Positions 20,631 through 30,511 of a DNA stretch of 64,000 bases are shown here, piece by piece. The position numbers and the translations under genes were made by a program. This DNA is from Arsenophonus sp046530735 (GTDB taxonomy: Bacteria; Pseudomonadota; Gammaproteobacteria; Enterobacterales; Enterobacteriaceae). The notes under the pieces were generated by a model. It ran no database searches. It was given only the letters and a program-made list of their open reading frames with translations, and was not told the origin of the DNA. Each line of letters starts with the position of its first letter. Positions within the stretch are counted from its first letter, which is position 1. The stretch spans positions 186,001-250,000 of the forward strand of contig JBHEQV010000001.1 of assembly GCA_046530735.1 (NCBI GenBank), read 5' to 3'.

Positions 20631-21590
20631 AAATTTGATTCTAATAGAGGTGGGAAGAGGGAGTCACTGGGTCTTTTTAGCTAAAAGACGCTTGCGTTAA
20701 TAACTGGATATAAATGCTATGTTAGCAGTAGTTACTTCTCTGAGAGAAGGCCACAATAACCTTTGCTAACACAGCCTTTTCTCCTAAAATTACGTTAAAA
20801 ACCGCATCATTTGCTTGGATGCAGGATTTCTATTCGATTTCGATTTTAATTAGGCCGTACAGGGTTCGCTCTCCAACACGACAAATGATTACCGGTAGTG
20901 CTGTACTAATGGTAATAATGAAGCTGATCTTATGCATCATTATTCTAACATTTCTATTAAGAAATATTCAGATATGTATTGATTATAACAATTTAAATGC
21001 AAAGTCAAATAATCTATTCATTAATATGTAAAACTAATTAAAGTTACTTACTTATTGTTAAGTAACTCTTACATTATTAATAGAATACATTTCACTTTAA
21101 GTAAAAACATATTTAACAGAATAAATAAGAATTTTTAGATATTTTAATAGCAATTCTTGTATTTTACAAATAAATAATAAAAAATTTAAGATTTATATTT
21201 TTCATAAAAATTACATTATGCCTTTTTTAATAGTAAAATTACTATAACACATAAACCATATAATTTAAGTAAAAATCTTTATAAGAGCTTTATTTTATTT
21301 TGATGCGCATCAATAAAATTTATTTTAAGTAGTAAATATTCTTTTAGCTATTTTATTGTTGTTAACATAAAAAGAGAAAATAATTATTTAGTAAATTTCT
21401 TTTGGAATAGTAAAATTATTTTTATAAACAATTAAATTATATAAATTTAATAATATTGATATTCGTTAATCTTTTTATTTTTATTAAAAAATAAAAGTAA
21501 AAATAGAAAAAAATCCTGTTAAAAAATTTAGTATGCAAATTATAGTAATTTATATTGCAGAGAGTTAAGAGGTAGCAAATACGCAATCTC
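20631..21590. other. Unassigned stretch with no supported gene
   Basis: About 960 bp. The first 350 bp are less AT-rich and may be an over-decayed gene; on the minus strand a short frame near 20900 reads MHKISFIITISTALPVIICR, which I cannot assign. The later 550 bp are extremely AT-rich. A perfect 9-bp inverted repeat, AGTTACTTA and TAAGTAACT, lies at 21042-21067, but no T-run follows, so I do not call it a terminator. Open frames at 20819-21031 and 21437-21709 have no family resemblance. Confidence 0.4.
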
Positions 21591-21595
21591 CCACA

Positions 21596-22215
21596 TATTT
21601 TTATTATTGAAAACGAGATTATTACACACAATAACTTAAAAATATTTTCTAAGCAAAAGGCTATTTCTATAGATAAAGATATTGATGAGTATCGACATGT
21701 ACAATACATTATCTAATAATGATATTAACCTGATCATAATGGATATTAATTTGCCAGGAAAAATTGTTTGCTCCTTACCTACGAATTTACATAATTAAGC
21801 TTATATTGCGCTGATGTTTCTTATCGGGAAGTTAATAAGATATTAGGATGCAGAAATTTACTTTCACTCATAATGAATCTTTGGCAAATCAGTAAAAAAT
21901 GCTTCTAGGTTAAAAGATATAATTTTATAGTTAGAAACTGAATATTAATAGTCACTCTTTACCCAATCCGATTGGTGATCAAATACAAATTACCATCTAG
22001 TGAATTTAAAGCAATCTTATATTTTTTTTGAAAATCTAGTTAAAATTCAAACAGTTGTAGAATTATTAAAAAAATGATTTAGTATGAACTAAAGTCATAG
22101 GATAGAATTCTTGATTTAACTATCCGCCGTATTCGTAAATATTTTAATTGATGATCTATATGCCAGAAATTATTAGCACCATCCATGGTAAAAGTTATCG
22201 ATTCTGTAGTAAGAT
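21596..22215 (+). pseudogene. arcA: Decayed arcA, aerobic respiration response regulator
   Basis: The plus-strand frames give LIIENEIITHNNLK (ArcA: LIVEDELVTRNTLK), then NDINLIIMDINLPGK at about 21715-21760, which contains the phospho-acceptor Asp of the receiver domain, then IALMFLIG. At the far end come DLTIRRIRKYF near 22110-22145 and ISTIHGKSYRF near 22170-22205, matching the DNA-binding domain end (VDVTIRRIRKHF, IATIHGEGYRFCG). Many stops and frame changes lie between. ArcA represses aerobic metabolism genes under low oxygen; its loss fits a constant host environment. Confidence 0.9.
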
Positions 22216-22479
22216 TAAAAAATAAATATAAAAAATTAAACCCACTTTTATTTAATTATAATGGAGTTTATTAACTACATCAATTAATGCCAGGACATAA
22301 TTTGAACAGTTCTAAATAGCATTTTTAGGCCACATATCAATTATTTTATATAAATAAGTTAAATAACAAATCCATTCAGTTATTTATCATAATAACGTAC
22401 TACTTATTGTTTTTTAAAAATCAATGAAATAGGTTTTTAAAAAACAACTTGCCTATTTTTATTATTTAATTTTCTTGTC

Positions 22480-22720
22480 TATAATTATTAGCTCAATCTC
22501 TGTTTACAACAATTTCCAAATCAGTAATATATTCTACTATAGAAATACCTCTTTAATACCGTATTTTTTTGACTCAGATAACAAGTTATATTATTAATAT
22601 CTAGATCATCAAATGTTTCAATAGCAATTTTATTATCAGAACTAAAAAGTTTAAATATCGTATCAACTGAACTGATTTTTCAGACCAGATTGCATCTGAT
22701 ATGAATTATTATTATCTATA
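22480..22720 (-). pseudogene. creA: Fragment of creA
   Basis: Minus-strand frames give FKLFSSDNKIAIETFDDLDINNITCYLSESK, read in parts between about 22690 and 22590. This aligns with CreA [31 protein letters not shown]. A following piece, YGIKEVFL, fits the KGGLGLAED region, and the frame is then lost near 22490. CreA is a periplasmic protein of unknown function encoded next to creBCD and arcA in E. coli, and it again lies next to arcA here, which supports the call. No intact start or end remains. Confidence 0.7.
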
Positions 22721-22825
22721 ATAATAATTTTAATAAATTTCGCATAATATTAATTTCTTTAAAAATATTAATTTAATGAAAAATTATTTTTGCATTTTTA
22801 ACGTCTATAAAATAACTATATAAAG

Positions 22826-24212
22826 GAATCATTAGAAAATCTGGTGTATGATGGTCAGGCTATAGTCTGCTTTTATACTTTATAAATCTGCTCTCTATCC
22901 TTAAATTGGATGTTTTACTAGCAGAATCACAGCAGGTTAAATTTCCTCAGTCGGTTCCAGCTTTTCTGAGCATACGGAAGCAACTTAAATAGCATTAAAT
23001 GTTATTTTTCGAATCACAGTGCTTCAAGATTCTGCTTCATAGCCTCAGCATCACAAAAGCTGATTCAATCAGATCATCGTTATTATTGACGCCTAATGTT
23101 CTGACGGGAAGATATAGAATACCAGCGCGTTCTTCTCGCTCTTTATCCAACTTATTTATTCTTGTGTGGATACTTATCCTAATAAATTTTTCAACAAAAA
23201 CATTAAGGACTTTATTAGCGATATTGCGGCTCTTTGTTAGCCATAACCTCCCCCCTGCAACTCACCCTTAATTTTTTTGCCTGTATGGCCTTTTGGAAGT
23301 AAAGAAAACATATTAACTATTTTGTATAGGTGCAATGGCGTTAGTACTGTATATTTGGGAATATCTTTCCATTACATTCCTAAAAATCAAGAGTACCGTA
23401 TCTTCCTATAGGAAGTTTATAGATTCAGTTAAATCACGTGCTCGCGGACATTCAGAAGTTCGCTCAGCGCGCTTCTGACTATTGATAAGCATCTCAACTG
23501 TAATGAGCTCTTTTACGTTCACGTGCAATGACGTCGATAATAAGAAGCAGGTAAAAGCGATTAGTTTTCCTGACAGGACGATAATATATATCATCGGAAC
23601 ATAAATAAACGTAGCGTCGTATATCATTTAAATCACACAGCTAGCCATAGCCTATGTTCTTCAGGCATCGATCTTTCAATCTGCTGATGGTACTAGTATA
23701 GAAACCATGTGATTTGACGAAAGCGCTAGGGCTTTCGTCAAATCACCAGTAAATAATGCCTCATTTCTTATAGGTGTGCAGGCATGGTAGAAACTCTTTG
23801 ATCTTTTTATGCGCTTCAGATAAGGCCGCAGAAATGAGCTGTTGAAGTATATTTCGTTATCGTTGTAATCCCTCTGATTTTAAGCTCTTTAAATATAAAC
23901 ATCGTCAATAGCAGTCTTATATGGTTCGCGGTGGTAAATAACCGTTATGCCGTAAGACAACGAGGTATTTAGTATCTTCTAGCAACAAATGACATTGAGT
24001 ACCACCTCAACAGCGCTGCTATCAGCTAACCTAACACAATTACGGATATGTTCATTCAAAGGATAATGTTAATATATTTTCTTTTTTCGGATACCTGTAG
24101 GATAAACTTTCATGGCATCTCATATCTCTGATGTTGAAATCATTTATGAAATCAATCAGCAGGGTACACGCCACCATTTTCGAAACTCCATACACTAGAA
24201 TAAGCATAACTC
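22826..24212 (-). mobile_element. Dead IS256-family element, copy E
   Basis: A full-length reverse copy that begins GAATCATTAGAAAATCTGGT and ends TAGAATAAGCATAACTC. The minus strand shows the family transposase in pieces, such as YLKRIKR and HRKEW-like segments. It carries a striking perfect 16-bp inverted repeat at 23709-23746 where sister copies have only an imperfect one. Flanking 9-mers (TATATAAAG and TCATCAGAG) do not match convincingly. Open frames at 22999-23271 and 23406-23627 are pieces of this element, not genes. Confidence 0.9.
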
Positions 24213-24320
24213 TCATCAGAGACATATTAGTATTTTGTTTAATTGAGAAATACAGCCAGTTACAATTTCTATTATAATGCTAAGTATAAAGCCAGTGATA
24301 ATACATTACAGTCATCATAG

Positions 24321-25424
24321 TTATAAACTTTTTGATAGAAATTTTCGGTGCGTATGAATTGACATAATAATACCAAATCCAGCCATTAAAACAATCAATG
24401 CTGATCCGCCATAACTAAGTAATGGTAAAGGAACGCCCACTATCGGTAAAATACCGCTAACCATACCAATGTTGACAAATAGATAGACGAAAAAAATTAA
24501 CATTAATCCACCAACCACAACCCTGCCAAAGGTGTTTTGTGCATTAGTTGCAATTATTAGCCCACGCATAATTAACAGTAGATATAACATGAGTAAAATA
24601 AGTACCCCAATTAACCCGAACTCTTCAGCTAATACGGCAAAAATAAAATCAGTGTGACGTTCTGGTAGAAATTCTAATTGGGATTGCGTGCCATGTAACC
24701 AGCCTTTACCAAATAATCCTCCTGAGCCAATAGCAATTTTAGATTGAATGATATGATAACCAGCACCGAGTGGATCTGTTTCTGGATCAAGCAACATCAT
24801 AACGCGATCTCGTTGATAATCATGCATTAACATGAACCATAAAATAGGAATAAAGGAAACGATACCCGTAGTTGCAATGAGAATCAATTTCCAATTCATA
24901 CCGACTAAGAAAAGGATAAACAAACCGGAAGCAGCAACTAAAATAGATGTACCGAGATCAGGTTGAGCGGCAACTAATAGCGTGGGAAGAAATATAAGCA
25001 TCAATGCCAGTAGGATATTTTTTAATGAGGGCGGACAAAGATCGCGATTAACAAAACGTGCAACCATCAATGGAACCGCAATTTTAGCAATTTCAGATGG
25101 TTGAAAACGAATGAAACCAATATCTAACCATCGTTGTGCACCTTTACTGATTTGCCCAAATGCATCAACAAAAAATAATAGTATTAGGCAAAAGATATAC
25201 AGATAAGGAGCCCAATTTTCATAGATACGCGGTGAAATTTGCGCCATCATAATCATGACAGTAAATCCAATCACAATTTGTATCAGCTTTCGCCTCATCA
25301 TATCAACATCTTGTCCACTAGCACTCCACATGATCATAACACTGTATATTGTTAAGAGAAGAATAATCAGCAACATTGGAATATCAATATGTAAATGTGT
25401 AAAAATAGGTGATTTATCGGTCAT
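24321..25424 (-). CDS. mrdB: Peptidoglycan glycosyltransferase RodA
   Basis: A 367-residue SEDS-family inner-membrane glycosyltransferase (E. coli RodA 370) that polymerises glycan strands for lateral cell-wall growth with PBP2. About ten hydrophobic segments are visible, the first at residues 14-32. Family marks are RFQPSEIAKIAVPLMVAR near 110-127, QPDLGTSILVAASG near 155, PERHTDFIFAVLAEEFGLIG near 255 and GVPLPLLSYGGSALIVLM near 330-347. The conserved Asp of the HTDF block, needed for catalysis in SEDS enzymes, is kept. It lies 50 bp downstream of mrdA on the same strand, the normal mrdA-mrdB operon, which keeps the rod elongation machine intact. Confidence 0.97.
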   Translation of the reverse strand: MTDKSPIFTHLHIDIPMLLIILLLTIYSVMIMWSASGQDVDMMRRKLIQIVIGFTVMIMMAQISPRIYENWAPYLYIFCLILLFFVDAFGQISKGAQRWLDIGFIRFQPSEIAKIAVPLMVARFVNRDLCPPSLKNILLALMLIFLPTLLVAAQPDLGTSILVAASGLFILFLVGMNWKLILIATTGIVSFIPILWFMLMHDYQRDRVMMLLDPETDPLGAGYHIIQSKIAIGSGGLFGKGWLHGTQSQLEFLPERHTDFIFAVLAEEFGLIGVLILLMLYLLLIMRGLIIATNAQNTFGRVVVGGLMLIFFVYLFVNIGMVSGILPIVGVPLPLLSYGGSALIVLMAGFGIIMSIHTHRKFLSKSL

Positions 25425-25474
25425 ATATTACTGATCTTCTTCTGAAAATATATTGATATCTAATGTTTGTGATT

Positions 25475-27355
25475 TTATTTTTTACCAAGTAATACATAAT
25501 CAAAAATATTGCGGACAAGATCACCAATTTCTTGTCCAAGACCAGCATTTTCAAGAACAATAGCTACGGAAATGGTGGGGTTTTGATAAGGCGCAAATCC
25601 GATCATTAATTTATGATCACGTAAATGCTCAACCAATTTACTTGCATTGTAGGTTTCATAGCTGAATACTTGTGCCGTACCTGATTTAACCGCAGCTTTA
25701 TAATTCGTATTGACAAAACTTCTAAGTGCTGTACCGTTTGATGCATTAGCGACGCCATACATACCCTCTTTAGCTAATTTCCAAAATCCTGAATTAATAT
25801 CACCGATTTGAATATAATCTTTCTGTTGATAGGGTATCATAGCATTACCTAATTTAGTGCCGTAAAGCAGATGAGGAATTTTAATGGTTCCGTCATTAAT
25901 TAATGTCACTAATGCTTTTGCCATTTGGATCGGCGTTGTAGTCCAATAACCTTGTCCAATACCTACTGGAATAGTGTCTCCTTGATACCAAGGTTTTTTA
26001 TAACGTTTTTGTTTCCATTTCCGTGTTGGCATAATACCTAAACGTTCTTCAGCAAGATCAATACCAGTATACTGACCATAGCCAAATTTCTGCATCCAAT
26101 CAGAGATGCGATCTATACCCATATCATAAGCAACCTGGTAAAAAAAGGTATCAGCTGATTCAATAATGGCTCTAACAACATTTAATCTACCATGTCCCCA
26201 TTTTTTCCAATCTCGGTAACGTTTTTCTGAGTTTGGTAATTGCCACCATCCTGGATCAAAAATAGTTGAATTGACAGTAATAATATTTTCACTTAATGCT
26301 GCGACGGCAATAAATGGTTTAACGGTTGAGGCGGGCGGATATAATCCCTGTATAGTTCTATTAATTAGTGGGCGATTAGGATTATCTAATAAAGCTTGGT
26401 AATCTTTATTAGATATACCATTAATAAAGAGATTAGGATCATAGCTTGGAGTAGATACCAATGCCAGTACTTCTCCATTACGTGGATCAGTTACAACTAC
26501 AGCAGATCGGCTGTTTGTTAATAACTTTTCAATCTTAATTTGTAAATTGAGATCAATAGTAAGGTAAATATCATTACCTGCTTGCAATGGTTCTTCATGA
26601 AGTTGACGTATAACTTTCCCTTGACTATTAATTTCAACCTCTTCATACCCTGTTTTGCCATGTAAAATATTTTCGTAATACCGTTCTATACCTAATTTAC
26701 CGATATCATGGGTAGCAATATAATTTTTTATTAAACCATCATTTTCTAGACGTTCTATATCTTTATTATTAATTTTGGCTACATAACCGATAACATGTGT
26801 TAACGTTGAACCATACGGATAATAACGGCGTTGGTAACTTTTAACTTCAATTCCGGGAAACCGGTATTGATTAACGGCAAAACGTGCAATTTGTACTTCA
26901 TCAAGAGAGGTTTTTAACGGTATAGAGGTAAAGCATCGTGAACGTTTACGCTCTTTTTTAAAGTTTAAAATGTCATCATCAGTAAGATCAACCACATCAC
27001 GCAATTGTGTCAATAGTTCTGTTAAATTAGATATTTTTTCAGGAATAATTTCTAATTGATAAAATTCTCGGTTTAACGCGAGAGGAATACCATTCCTGTC
27101 ATAAATAATACCTCTATTTGGTGGGATAGGAACCAATTTTATTCGGTTATCATTGGAGCGAGTTTGGTAGTCTTCATGGCGAACTATTTGTAAATGATAA
27201 AGATTAGCAATTAATATACTTACTAAGATCACAATGATAATGAAAGCTATCAAAGTCCGACGAATAAATATAGTATATTCTGCTGCGTAATCGCGAAAAT
27301 GGGTACGTTTCTTTTTTTTTATTTCTTTCTTTAAATTCACACTAATAACCTGCAT
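25475..27355 (-). CDS. mrdA: Penicillin-binding protein 2, elongation transpeptidase
   Basis: The longest open frame runs from 27463, but its first 36 residues are the tail of dead rlmH read in phase. I place the start at 27353-27355, where GGAAGATATTTATG supplies a ribosome site and the protein opens MQVISVNLKK. From there it has 626 residues, close to E. coli PBP2 (633). A cytoplasmic head with FRDYAAEY is followed by a membrane anchor at about 33-53, a pedestal domain with RIKLVPIPPNRGIIYDRNG, and the transpeptidase domain: STVK with catalytic Ser343, SAD near 400 and KSGT at 557-560. The residue before the catalytic STVK is Ala where E. coli has Gly. It crosslinks lateral wall made by RodA. 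Confidence 0.95.
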   Translation of the reverse strand: MQVISVNLKKEIKKKKRTHFRDYAAEYTIFIRRTLIAFIIIVILVSILIANLYHLQIVRHEDYQTRSNDNRIKLVPIPPNRGIIYDRNGIPLALNREFYQLEIIPEKISNLTELLTQLRDVVDLTDDDILNFKKERKRSRCFTSIPLKTSLDEVQIARFAVNQYRFPGIEVKSYQRRYYPYGSTLTHVIGYVAKINNKDIERLENDGLIKNYIATHDIGKLGIERYYENILHGKTGYEEVEINSQGKVIRQLHEEPLQAGNDIYLTIDLNLQIKIEKLLTNSRSAVVVTDPRNGEVLALVSTPSYDPNLFINGISNKDYQALLDNPNRPLINRTIQGLYPPASTVKPFIAVAALSENIITVNSTIFDPGWWQLPNSEKRYRDWKKWGHGRLNVVRAIIESADTFFYQVAYDMGIDRISDWMQKFGYGQYTGIDLAEERLGIMPTRKWKQKRYKKPWYQGDTIPVGIGQGYWTTTPIQMAKALVTLINDGTIKIPHLLYGTKLGNAMIPYQQKDYIQIGDINSGFWKLAKEGMYGVANASNGTALRSFVNTNYKAAVKSGTAQVFSYETYNASKLVEHLRDHKLMIGFAPYQNPTISVAIVLENAGLGQEIGDLVRNIFDYVLLGKK

Positions 27356-27356
27356 A

Positions 27357-27790
27357 AATATCTTCCAATGGTAAGTATGATTTGTTGTAATGCTCCATGC
27401 CCAGTAAAGGCTTTCTACAACAAATCTTCGAGCTAGAAGATGAAGCATTGTTAATGTTAACATTAACCAACTTTGTTCTGCTGCTATTTTATAGGCAGGG
27501 GATAAATCTTTTGGATCAACAATTAGAAAGCTAATATTACTTCTGTTCTGTTTTTATTGATTTAATTATTTATCAAGTTATCGAGTTGTTCAGCTTGTAC
27601 CGATATATTCAGAGTAATTATGCGGTTACCTTTAATAACCTGCAGCTAGTATCCTTCCCTCTTTTTTTTTTCTTGATGATACAATTAAGATCAGTACTTT
27701 TCACGCGTTTTCCCATCAGGATCTCAATGAGTTTTAAAGCAATATCTTTTAAAAAACAATGGAGATAATCTTAAAAACTAGTTTGTATTA
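27357..27790 (-). pseudogene. rlmH: Decayed rlmH (ybeA), 23S rRNA pseudouridine-1915 methyltransferase
   Basis: Minus-strand frames give FLKDIALKLIEI near 27745 (RlmH: FPKDMPFELIEI), GKRVKSTDLNCIIKK, a piece like GNRIITLN, then SFLIVDPKDLSPAYKIAAEQSW near 27520-27460 and ARRFVVESLYWAWSITTNHTYHWK ending near 27360. The N-terminal 20 residues are unrecognisable, a run of ten A bases coincides with one frameshift, and the SAM-loop glycines (GGPEG) have become VDPKD. The intact C-terminal frame fuses in phase to mrdA, which inflates the mrdA open frame. RlmH methylates a pseudouridine in ribosomal helix 69. Confidence 0.88.
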
Positions 27791-27834
27791 AATCAACTAC
27801 TTTACTGCCAACGGCAATCGGTTGTAATTCTAAA

Positions 27835-28135
27835 TTAAACTCCATAGTTTTTCAAATTCATACATCCAGTAACTATCTTCTTGCATGATATGAAGAAACA
27901 CATCGCCTAAATCAAAACGATCTAATCAGAAACACCTTTACTTTTAACCATAAAGGGAATTATTCCTATTTTATAACATGCTTCAATTAATTTATCAGAA
28001 ACTGATGTCAGGTAGCAATTAAAGGTTTCGGTAGAAATTATCATACAATCACTAATTCTAGGTTTTCTACGTAAACCAATAGTAACAATATCTTGCGCTT
28101 TTATATCGACAAGACAAGCTGATTAATAATAAATT
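27835..28135 (-). pseudogene. rsfS: Decayed rsfS (ybeB), ribosomal silencing factor
   Basis: The minus strand reads DIKAQDIVTIGLRRK, ISDCMIISTETFN near 28050 (RsfS: ITDCMIICTGTSS), LIEACYKIGIIPFMVKSKG near 27960, then after a stop and frameshift LGDVFLHIMQEDSYWMYEFEKLWS near 27845-27915 (RsfS: [24 protein letters not shown]). The N-terminus is also missing. RsfS binds L14 and blocks subunit joining in stationary phase. The rsfS-rlmH-mrdA-mrdB order is the enterobacterial one. An IS256 copy lies just upstream at 28194. Confidence 0.88.
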
Positions 28136-28193
28136 ATTTTTGAATTTATTTTCATGGAAAGGTTCACCTTTAATTTTAAATTAAATAAAAAAA

Positions 28194-29578
28194 GAGTTAT
28201 CAGCAAATCTAGTATATGATAATCAAGCTACCTTTCACTCTAATGTTTCGTGAATCTGCTATTCACTCTTAACTTTGACATTTTTACCTTATCACCAGAG
28301 TTATCAGGTTAAATTCCCTCAGTCAGTTCCAGCTTTCTGAGCAGGCGGGAACAACTTAAATATCATTTAAAAGATTTTTCGTGAATTACAGTCCTTTCGC
28401 ATATCCAGCTTCATAGCTTTACTATCACAAAATCTGATTCAATCAGATTCGTCGTTTTATTGATGCCTAGTGCACTGACAGGAAGGCATAAAATGCAAGC
28501 CGTTCTTATAAATCTTTTCCAGTTCTTTATCATTTGAGGATATGCTGAAGACCTTTTCAACAAAAAATTAAAGACTTTATTAGCGATATCGCAACTTTCT
28601 GCTAGATATGCCTCTGAACTTCACCATTGACTTTCAGTGTTGAATGCCTTTGAAGAGTGAAGATAACAACATTAGTTATTTTGCCTACTCAACAGGATTG
28701 ATGCTGCGCGACCAGGAATATTTTTCCATTCCATTTCAAAAACCAAAATCATCGCTTCTCGTAGCAAGCTTGGAAATGCGATTAAAAGTCCCCAAGGCTT
28801 TCAGAACATTATAAGTTAAGTCCAGTTCACTTCTAACTCTTAATAACTATTTTCTATGATAATTGCTTTTTAGATCTATACTCAGTGACATCAATAATGA
28901 GAAACAGACGATGACGACCGCCTACCTGACAGGCGGTTATCTTATCGACACAGAAATAAATATAAGTGTATCGCCTAAATCATACAGCTAGGCATTGTCT
29001 GTGTTCTTCAAGCCATTTCTGTTTTAGTCTTCTTATGGAAGCTAGCAAAGAGATGATGTGCTTTCATCGAGAAAAGCACCCATTAGGACTTCATGAAATC
29101 AGCGGTGGATATAGCTCATGCCTCGCAGATACAAGCATTCTAAAATTTATTTGCTGATTTTCACGCTTTAAACAAGGCAGTAACAATGAACTGTTGAGTA
29201 TATTCTGTTACCACTAAAGTCCACCTGATACTTAGGCACTTTAATCTCAACATCACCAATAACCATATCTATGGTTAGTTGTGGAAATAACCGTTATAAA
29301 TGACGGGTTAAAGCCTATCGACATAAGACGGCGATTGAGTATGTTATTAGAATAGCTTTGAGCTTCGTCTTAATAACGACACATATCAACTGCCTATTAT
29401 TATTGTAGATGAATTCATGGAATGGAATTAAAGGTAATATCAGGTTTCGCGTCCACCTGTAGAGTAAACTTCTTTATGGCATATTATCTCTCTGTTGTTA
29501 AAATTATCCATAAAATCAATCAGCAGAATAATTCGCCTACCATCAACGAATCCCATATATCAGAAATGAGCATAATTC
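28194..29578 (-). mobile_element. Dead IS256-family element, copy F
   Basis: A full-length reverse copy, starting GAGTTATCAGCAAATCTAGT and ending CAGAAATGAGCATAATTC. The 9 bases before it (ATAAAAAAA) and after it (ATAAAAGTA) agree at seven positions, a probable target duplication, although the low complexity weakens this. The transposase pieces are the same as in other copies. It separates the dead rsfS-rlmH pair from nadD. The open frames at 28966-29157 and 29422-29655 are remnants or antisense of it. Confidence 0.9.
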
Positions 29579-29830
29579 ATAAAAGTATCAAGTTATATTT
29601 CAATCAGTTAAAAACTTCTGTTAAAAGAAATAAGTATAAGATAATTTATCTTTAGAACTAATTTTAGTAAAACTAATTGAATATTTATAATTAATTTTAG
29701 AATAATTTATAGAAAATTATGCTTTATTCATAAATAATCATGCAAAAATCGCCAAAATAGGTACCAATCACCCTTATATACTAATAATAGTTTATGTATG
29801 TTTTATCAATTTTTTATATTTGTTAATTAG

Positions 29831-30511
29831 CTATGAACAATTCTGATAAAGATGATGTTTATTAACATAGCGCAAAACTTCAGGTGGCAATATATTTTTG
29901 CAACTTTTTCTATCATGTTTTCGTTTACGAATTTCAGTTGCAGAAATATTTAATAAAGGAGTCTTAGCGAGATATATAGTCCCACTTGGTTTATAACTGA
30001 ATATTTCCGGCTTGTGTACTTGATGTTGTATTAGCCATTCTTGCATTGAAGAAGTTAAAAAATAGGCGGCATAACCTGGACGTGCGCAAACTAATAAATG
30101 ACAAAGATCTAAAATTTTCTCCCAGTTAAACCAGGTATCTATCGATAGTAGCGAATCTTGTCCGATAATAAAGGCTAATGGCTTTTGCCAACTGATTTGT
30201 TTTCGAAAAGAGAGCAGTGTTTCAACGGTATAGGATGGAGTTGTACGTTTAAGTTCACGTGTATCAATACTAAATAATGGATTATTTTTAATAGCTAATT
30301 TTATCATTTCCAGTCTTTGTTGAGCAGTTGCTTCAGGTTGTTGGCGGTGAGGTGCTACATGATTGGGAAGTAAAACAACCTGTTGTAAGCCGACTAGCTT
30401 AGCTAGCACTTCAACGGGAAGTAAGTGACCATAGTGAATAGGATCAAAAGTACCACCAAATAGTGCTTGAATAGATGGGAAAATAGCTGTTTGCTTAGTT
30501 TGTTTACTCAT
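29831..30511 (-). CDS. nadD: Nicotinate-nucleotide adenylyltransferase
   Basis: A 226-residue enzyme that joins nicotinate mononucleotide to AMP from ATP, a required step of NAD synthesis. The nucleotidyltransferase signature GGTFDPIHYGHLLPVE lies at residues 19-34, with both the TFDP and HxGH elements. LPNHVAPHR near 48, PLAFIIGQDSLLSIDTW near 110-127, and LNISATEIRKR near 195 (with ISxTxIR) complete the family set. It is about 13 residues longer at the N-terminus than the E. coli enzyme (213). The start at 30511 overlaps the holA stop by 8 bp, so the two are translationally coupled in the leuS-lptE-holA-nadD operon. Confidence 0.97.
   Translation of the reverse strand: MSKQTKQTAIFPSIQALFGGTFDPIHYGHLLPVEVLAKLVGLQQVVLLPNHVAPHRQQPEATAQQRLEMIKLAIKNNPLFSIDTRELKRTTPSYTVETLLSFRKQISWQKPLAFIIGQDSLLSIDTWFNWEKILDLCHLLVCARPGYAAYFLTSSMQEWLIQHQVHKPEIFSYKPSGTIYLAKTPLLNISATEIRKRKHDRKSCKNILPPEVLRYVNKHHLYQNCS

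Noticed and set aside
21042..21067. Perfect 9-bp hairpin as a terminator
   Set aside because: No T-run follows on either strand and no intact gene ends nearby.
21437..21709. 90-residue open frame on the minus strand
   Set aside because: It overlaps the arcA remnant in antisense and looks like low-complexity Phe/Tyr/Ile sequence.
22999..23627. Two open frames of 90 and 73 residues
   Set aside because: Both fall in IS256 copy E and have no independent family match.
27356..27463. Upstream start giving a 662-residue PBP2
   Set aside because: The extra residues are the conserved end of RlmH, and a good ribosome site with a family-length protein starts at 27355.
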